A stretch of DNA of 5,401 nt from assembly GCA_011051475.1 (NCBI GenBank), contig DRLE01000174.1, positions 1 through 5,401 of the forward strand. The letters run 5' to 3'. Made by a program: the position numbers and the translations under genes. This DNA comes from Gammaproteobacteria bacterium (lineage in GTDB: Bacteria > Pseudomonadota > Gammaproteobacteria > SZUA-229). The notes beneath the pieces are model-generated. The model searched no databases. It saw only the letters and a list, made by a program, of their open reading frames with translations, and was not told where the DNA came from. Below, one piece after another: positions 1-3,108 of the stretch (position 1 is the first letter of the stretch; each line of letters starts with the position of its first letter).

Positions 1-2
1 AA

Positions 3-107
3 TTTGCCGGACTCACGCACAAGGACCTGCGCAATATCGACACCCTTGTCGAGCACTTCCGGCAGAATAATGCCGTGCCGATACACTGCAATATTGTCAA
101 CGGTTGA
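3..107 (+). CDS. 3' end of an unidentified protein gene (partial)
   Basis: The plus-strand frame beginning at base 3 is open from the window edge to a TGA at 105-107 and gives 34 residues, starting FAGLTHKDLRNIDTLVEH and ending in HCNIVNG. About 70% of its codons end in G or C, which matches the coding style of hrpB in this window, and the composition looks like a normal soluble protein with an amphipathic helix (roughly DLRNIDTLVEHFRQ). It would converge on the minus-strand NERD gene that stops at 174, leaving a 66-bp gap. I do not recognise the family from this fragment. The opposite strand is also open here (reading roughly VDNIAVYRHGIILPEVLD) but lacks a good start codon and has weaker codon bias, so the plus strand is preferred without certainty. 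Confidence 0.5.
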   Translation, partial: FAGLTHKDLRNIDTLVEHFRQNNAVPIHCNIVNG

Positions 108-173
108 GTTGCCAGCGGGACATCCGAGACAGCATATCACGCCATAATCAGGCGCTTTAAAGCCATAGCAGGC

Positions 174-788
174 TTATGTGCGGCTGGCCAATGCCTGAAG
201 TTCACGCCAGGCGGCCTCAAGCGGAGCGGCTGTTTTTTTCTTTTTGCCGCGCTTGAGCTGCTCGGGAATATTGCCCGGATAAATAACACGCTCGGGATGG
301 CCTTTGGGAAATTCGGAAAGATGGTCGAAATAAAGATAGCCTTGCACCGGCACTCCCGGAACAATGGCTTCCACCGCCCTGATCTTGTATTGAAGCTCGA
401 AAAACGGGTTCCTGAAAGAGTAGCTTTTTCGCCCCAGCATCTGCGTCCAGTTCTCGATATTATCGGCACAGAATATTTTTCCGGGATACTGCAGGCATTC
501 CAGCAGGCTGATGCCGCCATCGTTCAGAAGCAGGCGGTCAATCGTGTAAAAACCGCCTATGCCATCGGGACAGTGCAGATTGGCTAGTTGCCTGTAACCC
601 AGCCGTTTCAGGCCACGGCGTGCTTTATAGCTGCGCCAGGCCAGGCTGATTTTCCTGCGCAACAGAAAAACCGCCAGAAGCAGAAAAACAAAAAACGCAG
701 CCAGAACGACGGCCAGGAAATGACCGTTATCAAAACCGACAGCAGCGCTTATCGGGGAGAACAGTCCAGAGATATCACTCGCATTCAT
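174..788 (-). CDS. membrane-anchored NERD-domain protein with altered active-site motif
   Basis: A 204-residue protein. Residues 23-43 form one strongly hydrophobic segment followed by RRK, which suggests an N-terminal membrane anchor with the rest in the cytoplasm. Residues about 64-145 resemble the nuclease-related domain (NERD, PD-(D/E)XK superfamily): the pattern of Tyr-Thr-Ile-Asp (D84), a double glycine (91-92), a glutamate at 97 after a hydrophobic strand, then Y-P-G-K-I-F, a tryptophan at 114 and an N-P-F element at 127-129. NERD proteins normally carry Glu-x-Lys where this one has E97-C98-L99, so the catalytic lysine seems to be lost and nuclease activity is doubtful. The C-terminus has a basic patch (KRGKKKK, 179-185). 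The ATG at 788 is chosen because it sits just before the anchor; an upstream in-frame GTG at 863 would add 25 unlikely residues. The Shine-Dalgarno match is weak. Domain call fairly sure, function unknown. Confidence 0.72.
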   Translation of the reverse strand: MNASDISGLFSPISAAVGFDNGHFLAVVLAAFFVFLLLAVFLLRRKISLAWRSYKARRGLKRLGYRQLANLHCPDGIGGFYTIDRLLLNDGGISLLECLQYPGKIFCADNIENWTQMLGRKSYSFRNPFFELQYKIRAVEAIVPGVPVQGYLYFDHLSEFPKGHPERVIYPGNIPEQLKRGKKKKTAAPLEAAWRELQALASRT

Positions 789-812
789 AAGCAACCATCC
801 CGTTGTTTTATC

Positions 813-828
813 GCAGCCACCATGCTGC
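813..828 (-). repeat. short hairpin in the leader of the NERD-protein gene
   Basis: GCAGC (813-817) and GCTGC (824-828) form a 5-bp stem with a 6-nt loop, about 25 nt upstream of the ATG at 788 on the minus strand. No T-run follows it, so it is not a standard terminator. It may fold in the mRNA leader or be chance. Confidence 0.25.
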
Positions 829-849
829 AAGAATCGACATCGAATAAAC

Positions 850-882
850 GGCAGGCCCGGCACGGATGTGCAGGAACCTGCC
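850..882. repeat. GC-rich inverted repeat between the NERD gene and the exported-protein gene
   Basis: GGCAGG (850-855) pairs with CCTGCC (877-882) across a 21-nt loop, and an inner GCAGG/CCTGC pair (870-881, spacer AA) competes with it. It lies downstream of the stop of the minus-strand gene at 919. On the minus strand it is followed only by a short GTTTATT, so it is at best a weak terminator. Confidence 0.25.
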
Positions 883-918
883 CTTGAACAGGCTGAAGCA
901 GGCCGGTGAAAAACCGCC

Positions 919-1326
919 TTACTTGATGGCTTCAGGCTCCTTCATGGCCGGTATCAGTTTGCCGTCCATCAGTATCACGAAAAAAACAGCATTTTTCTGC
1001 TCGCCCTTTTCCATTCTGGCTTTGACGACATAGTGCCAGTAATCCTGATGGTGAGGAATTTCCTTGAGTTCAATTTCCAGAATGGACAGCTTGCTGCCTT
1101 CAATAGAAGCCGCATGCTTGCTGATAATGTCGATAACGCTGGCAATTTCAAGTGGAACAGCCTGCTTGCCCGGCACCCACTGCTTTGCGTTTTTGATATC
1201 GTCCTCGCTGATAAAGGCCACCACCTTTACATCATCGATATACTCGATAATTTCAGTTTTATAGCGATTTGCCTGCGCATTCGCCGCTACTACCAGTAAA
1301 AGAACCAATACCCATCTTGCAAACAT
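919..1326 (-). CDS. small exported protein of unknown function
   Basis: A 135-residue protein with a typical Sec signal peptide: a short start with one Arg (MFAR), a hydrophobic core (WVLVLLLVVAA, residues 5-15) and likely signal peptidase I sites after A17 (ANA) or A19 (AQA). There is no lipobox cysteine, so it is predicted to be a soluble periplasmic or secreted protein of about 116 residues. The mature part alternates predicted strands and helices: YIDDVKVVAFISEDD, a tryptophan at 50, a helix around 58-75, a strand LSILEIELKEI, then HHQDYWHYVVKARM and a closing AVFFVILMDGKLIPAMKEP strand pair. I do not recognise the family; the last part vaguely recalls small periplasmic alpha/beta folds but no motif decides it. 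An in-frame GTG lies 4 codons upstream (1338), but AAGG directly abuts that codon, leaving no spacer, so the ATG with AG-rich sequence (GAGAAGAG) just upstream is preferred. It has its own likely promoter at 1378-1386. Confidence 0.7.
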   Translation of the reverse strand: MFARWVLVLLLVVAANAQANRYKTEIIEYIDDVKVVAFISEDDIKNAKQWVPGKQAVPLEIASVIDIISKHAASIEGSKLSILEIELKEIPHHQDYWHYVVKARMEKGEQKNAVFFVILMDGKLIPAMKEPEAIK

Positions 1327-1343
1327 TACTCTTCTCACCCTTG

Positions 1344-1368
1344 TTTAAGCAGGATAAACCTGCGTAAA
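1344..1368 (-). repeat. imperfect hairpin in the 5' leader of the exported-protein gene
   Basis: TTTA-n-GCAGG (1344-1353) pairs with CCTGC-n-TAAA (1359-1368), leaving a 5-nt loop and one mismatch: a 10-position imperfect stem. It lies between the predicted start point of the transcript and the start codon at 1326. On the minus strand the T7 run lies before the hairpin, the wrong order for a terminator. It could stabilise the mRNA or be a protein-binding site. Confidence 0.35.
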
Positions 1369-1377
1369 AAAAGAGCG

Positions 1378-1386
1378 ATTTTAGCA
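1378..1386 (-). promoter_or_regulatory. extended -10 promoter for the exported-protein gene
   Basis: Read on the minus strand the site is TGCTAAAAT, an extended -10 box (TGn then TAAAAT, 5 of 6 matches to TATAAT). No clear -35 hexamer is seen 16-18 bp upstream, which extended -10 promoters can tolerate. Transcription would start near 1371 and give a leader of about 45 nt. Inferred from sequence only. Confidence 0.45.
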
Positions 1387-1430
1387 TAAATACAAAACCG
1401 GCGGTTGTGCTGATCCGACCGACGGCAAGC

Positions 1431-2315
1431 TCAGGTTTGCAGCCCGTGCGGCGTGGTCTGATCCGAACCGATGCGCTCATACTCGGCAATAACCTGCGCC
1501 CCCAGCAACAGAATAATAACCGCCGCCTCAAGACTGAGCAGAATAATAATCACCGTGGCAAAGGCCCCGTAGATCACATTAACCAGCGACAGGGTCGAGA
1601 AATACCAGACCAGGACATGGCGCGTCACCTCCCAGAGAAAGGTCGCGGTAATGCCGCCGATCAACGCGTGACGAAGCGACAGTTTTCCCACCGGCATCAC
1701 CAGGTAAAGCGAGGTCAGCAGCAGAACCTCGCCCAGAATGCCAAACAGATAGATCATCAGGGTTTCAAGGCCGCTGAGCGATAGCTGGTGCCCCATCACT
1801 GTCAGGCTGCGCGTTTCCAGGCTGTGCAGGCTGCCGCTTACCGCGCTGACCAGCAGCATGCCGGCGGCCAGAAAAAGAATATAGGCATAGGGAATTACCG
1901 CCGATACCAGAAAACGCCGGCGTCTGGCTTTTACGCGGTGGAAAAAGATCACCGACATGGCGCTTTCCAGCGAGGTAAAGGCAAAGGAACTGAAAAAAAG
2001 CAGAATCAGTATGCCGGTAAGGCCGACCACTTTCCAGTTATCGACAAAATTACCGATCTGCGCGGTCAGGGCATCGGCCTGCCCCGGTGAAATATGTACA
2101 AGATATTCATGCAGGGTATCCAGCAGCGCCTGGCTATCGTAGAACTGCGACAGCCCGACCAGAATCAGGGCAAACATGGGCACGATGGTCAGCAGGGTGT
2201 AATAGGCCACGGCGCCGGAGAGCAGAAAACCCTGGTTGGCGCGAAAACCGGTAATAACGCTGCGGGTAAACTGCCAGGGGTTGTTCAGCACATACTGGGC
2301 GCGCGCAACGGGCAT
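1431..2315 (-). CDS. YihY/BrkB-family inner-membrane protein
   Basis: A 294-residue polytopic membrane protein of the YihY/BrkB family (once mislabelled ribonuclease BN; the true RNase BN is the unrelated RNase Z homologue). The hallmark N-terminal stretch GAVAYYTLLTIVPMFALIL (34-52) forms the first membrane helix. Further hydrophobic helices fall at about 96-116, 135-160, 184-207, 216-236 and 247-272, giving the usual six. The family's C-terminal pattern is present: MP at 207-208, GG at 220-221, W228, YG at 249-250, and GAQVIAEYER at 272-281. A basic cluster (KARRRR, 129-134) lies in the loop after helix 2. Length agrees with the family (about 280-300). Transport or envelope roles have been proposed for the family but the molecular function is not settled. 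The ATG is 9 bp after the stop of the upstream 116-residue gene, with only a weak GAG Shine-Dalgarno, so translational coupling is likely. Confidence 0.9.
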   Translation of the reverse strand: MPVARAQYVLNNPWQFTRSVITGFRANQGFLLSGAVAYYTLLTIVPMFALILVGLSQFYDSQALLDTLHEYLVHISPGQADALTAQIGNFVDNWKVVGLTGILILLFFSSFAFTSLESAMSVIFFHRVKARRRRFLVSAVIPYAYILFLAAGMLLVSAVSGSLHSLETRSLTVMGHQLSLSGLETLMIYLFGILGEVLLLTSLYLVMPVGKLSLRHALIGGITATFLWEVTRHVLVWYFSTLSLVNVIYGAFATVIIILLSLEAAVIILLLGAQVIAEYERIGSDQTTPHGLQT

Positions 2316-2324
2316 TAAACTGTC

Positions 2325-2675
2325 TCAGCTGTTTGCATGAATAACCCTGAGAAATGAATCGGACAGTTCACCACGCCCCGCCCGGTCAATAAGCTGCTCG
2401 GCCGTCTGCACGATCTCGGCCAGCGGGCCGGTAATAAAGACCATGCCCAGCTCAAGCGTTACCCGCTTGTCGGCAATCGGGTTCTTTGTATTGGCATGCT
2501 CGGGCTGCAGAAAAACCATCTGAATTTCGCTGACCTCGTCAGGAATGGCGTCACAACCTCCGCCCGGGGTAACAAACGCAAACAGCTCCTCCGGATTATG
2601 AAAGGTAACGCTCTCCTCCTTGAACTCCTGTTCTCCGGCTTTTGCGGTAAATTCAACACTGAATACAGATGTCAT
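2325..2675 (-). CDS. conserved-looking cytosolic protein of unknown function, first gene of the brkB operon
   Basis: A 116-residue acidic protein with no signal peptide or membrane segment. It starts with a beta-like stretch (SVFSVEFTAKAG), has a glycine cluster with a cysteine (PGGGC, 37-41), a hydrophobic strand (IQMVFLQP, 51-58), a strand pair around RVTLELGMVFITGP (71-84) and an amphipathic helix around 85-99, ending SFLRVIHANS. I do not recognise the family. The start is well supported: TAAGGAG lies 6 nt before the ATG at 2675, the best Shine-Dalgarno site in the window. Its TGA is 9 bp before the BrkB-family gene, so the two are very probably cotranscribed and may share a process. It is transcribed away from hrpB. 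Confidence 0.75.
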   Translation of the reverse strand: MTSVFSVEFTAKAGEQEFKEESVTFHNPEELFAFVTPGGGCDAIPDEVSEIQMVFLQPEHANTKNPIADKRVTLELGMVFITGPLAEIVQTAEQLIDRAGRGELSDSFLRVIHANS

Positions 2676-2713
2676 AACACGCTCCTTACTATGGTCAAAA
2701 TAATGATTGCCAA

Positions 2714-2729
2714 AAAATCTCTGATTAAT
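2714..2729 (+). repeat. left flanking direct repeat of the repeat element (possible target-site duplication)
   Basis: AAAATCTCTGATTAAT at the left edge of the element matches AAAATCGCTATTAAT (2933-2947) at its right edge, with one substitution and one single-base gap. Both copies abut the element exactly. AT-rich composition makes chance similarity possible. Confidence 0.45.
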
Positions 2730-2932
2730 GTCATTTTGAGCGGAACGAAGTGGAGTCGAAAAATCTTATACTCCGTAATCGGTTGATTGCACTGTGGTAA
2801 AAGATCCTTCGGCAATTGCTCCCCGGTAACTGCTCCTGCGTTACCCTAATACCGTCCATCCATGGACATATGCATTGCCCTGAAGTTACATCCATGTAAC
2901 GTTCGACTTCGCAACGCTGCACTCAGGATGAC
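2730..2932. mobile_element. small non-coding repeat element (MITE-like) with terminal inverted repeats
   Basis: The ends read GTCAT... and ...ATGAC. The left arm (2729-2767) matches the reverse complement of the right arm, once 2812-2905 is removed from it, at 28 of 39 positions without gaps. The outer ends of the arms read like the common intergenic repeats of the form TGTCATTCTGAGCG... and ...CTCAGGATGACA found in many bacterial genomes (from memory, not searched). Without the inner insertion the unit would be about 111 bp: two 39-bp arms and a 33-bp loop. It encodes no transposase, so any movement would depend on enzymes elsewhere. Direct repeats flank it. Alternatively it is a structured intergenic repeat amplified by another route. 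Confidence 0.6.
2812..2901. repeat. 90-bp palindrome-rich insert within the right arm of the repeat element
   Basis: The segment is bounded by TTCG on both sides (2808-2811 and 2902-2905). Removing it together with one TTCG copy restores a continuous right arm that pairs with the left arm. It contains GCAATTGC (2812-2819), GGTAAC/GTTACC (2825-2830 and 2840-2845), GTCCAT-CC-ATGGAC (2854-2867) and GTTACAT-CC-ATGTAAC (2885-2900). The two last palindromes share the same ATCCAT centre. It has no coding capacity. Confidence 0.5.
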
Positions 2933-2947
2933 AAAATCGCTATTAAT
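2933..2947 (+). repeat. right flanking direct repeat of the repeat element
   Basis: AAAATCGCTATTAAT, the partner of 2714-2729. Just beyond it ATTAATCAG (2942-2950) is also an exact inverted match to CTGATTAAT (2721-2729), partly because ATTAAT is itself palindromic. The direct and inverted readings cannot be separated from one copy. Confidence 0.45.
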
Positions 2948-3018
2948 CAGAAGTTCCCCAATGAAGCAATACTATAAGAAAGCACCAGCGGTATCCAGCA
3001 AAGCCTCTTGATATACAT

Positions 3019-3042
3019 CAGGCCAGGCTCACCCAGGGCCTG
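3019..3042. repeat. inverted repeat upstream of hrpB
   Basis: CAGGCC (3019-3024) and GGCCTG (3037-3042) form a perfect 6-bp stem with a 12-nt loop. It is followed by GTTAACACTA rather than a T-run, so it is not a typical terminator. It lies just upstream of the hrpB promoter region and could be an operator or chance. Confidence 0.25.
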
Positions 3043-3051
3043 TTAACACTA

Positions 3052-3075
3052 CCCGGTACAGAAGCCGCCGGGCTT
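3052..3075. repeat. GC-rich inverted repeats overlapping the hrpB -35 region
   Basis: CCCGG (3052-3056) pairs with CCGGG (3068-3072); a competing smaller hairpin AAGCC/GGCTT uses 3062-3066 and 3071-3075. The second arm overlaps the place where the -35 hexamer of hrpB would lie, so a DNA-binding regulator is conceivable. Nothing beyond the symmetry supports this. Confidence 0.25.
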
Positions 3076-3102
3076 ATTACGGGTTTTAATACACGATATA
3101 AT
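3074..3102 (+). promoter_or_regulatory. hrpB promoter with consensus -10 next to the start codon
   Basis: A perfect TATAAT lies at 3097-3102. At 17-bp spacing the -35 hexamer is TTATTA (3074-3079), a poor match to TTGACA. The -10 ends 6 nt before the ATG at 3109, so the expected transcription start falls on or within a base or two of the ATG. That predicts a leaderless or nearly leaderless hrpB mRNA. Confidence 0.55.
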
Positions 3103-3108
3103 CACATT

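Larger units (their letters stand above)
2676..3108. other. 433-bp divergent intergenic region
   Basis: This gap separates the minus-strand 116-residue gene from hrpB and must contain promoters for both. It is AT-richer than the flanking genes at its edges. It holds a composite repeat element (2730-2932), short inverted repeats near 3019-3075, and the hrpB promoter. For the minus-strand operon only weak promoter matches are visible, for example TTGGCA upstream of ATAGTA with a short 15-bp spacer around 2683-2708. No convincing protein-coding gene lies here; the minus-strand reading frame 2731-2922 consists almost wholly of the repeat element. Confidence 0.7.

Noticed and set aside
1..173. Open minus-strand frame across the left edge as an alternative gene
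   Set aside because: No good start codon or Shine-Dalgarno is visible between it and the NERD gene stop, and its third-position GC is lower than that of the plus-strand frame. It cannot be fully excluded.
154..175. GCTTTAAAGC palindrome and AAGCC/GGCTT hairpin at the end of the NERD gene as a convergent terminator
   Set aside because: The stems are only 5 bp and no T-run follows on either strand.
137..520. A 127-codon minus-strand reading frame overlapping the NERD gene
   Set aside because: It overlaps the NERD-domain gene in another frame and its protein is rich in Ser, Arg and Cys with no domain, typical of an out-of-frame translation.
1393..1409. Hairpin CAAAACC/GGTTGTG downstream of the BrkB-family gene as a terminator
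   Set aside because: The stem has a mismatch and a 3-nt loop, and on the minus strand most of the T residues are inside the stem rather than after it, so it is a poor intrinsic terminator.
2731..2922. A 63-codon minus-strand reading frame in the hrpB upstream region
   Set aside because: It lies almost exactly within the inverted-repeat element, and its open frame is explained by the repeat sequence. It has no recognisable domain.
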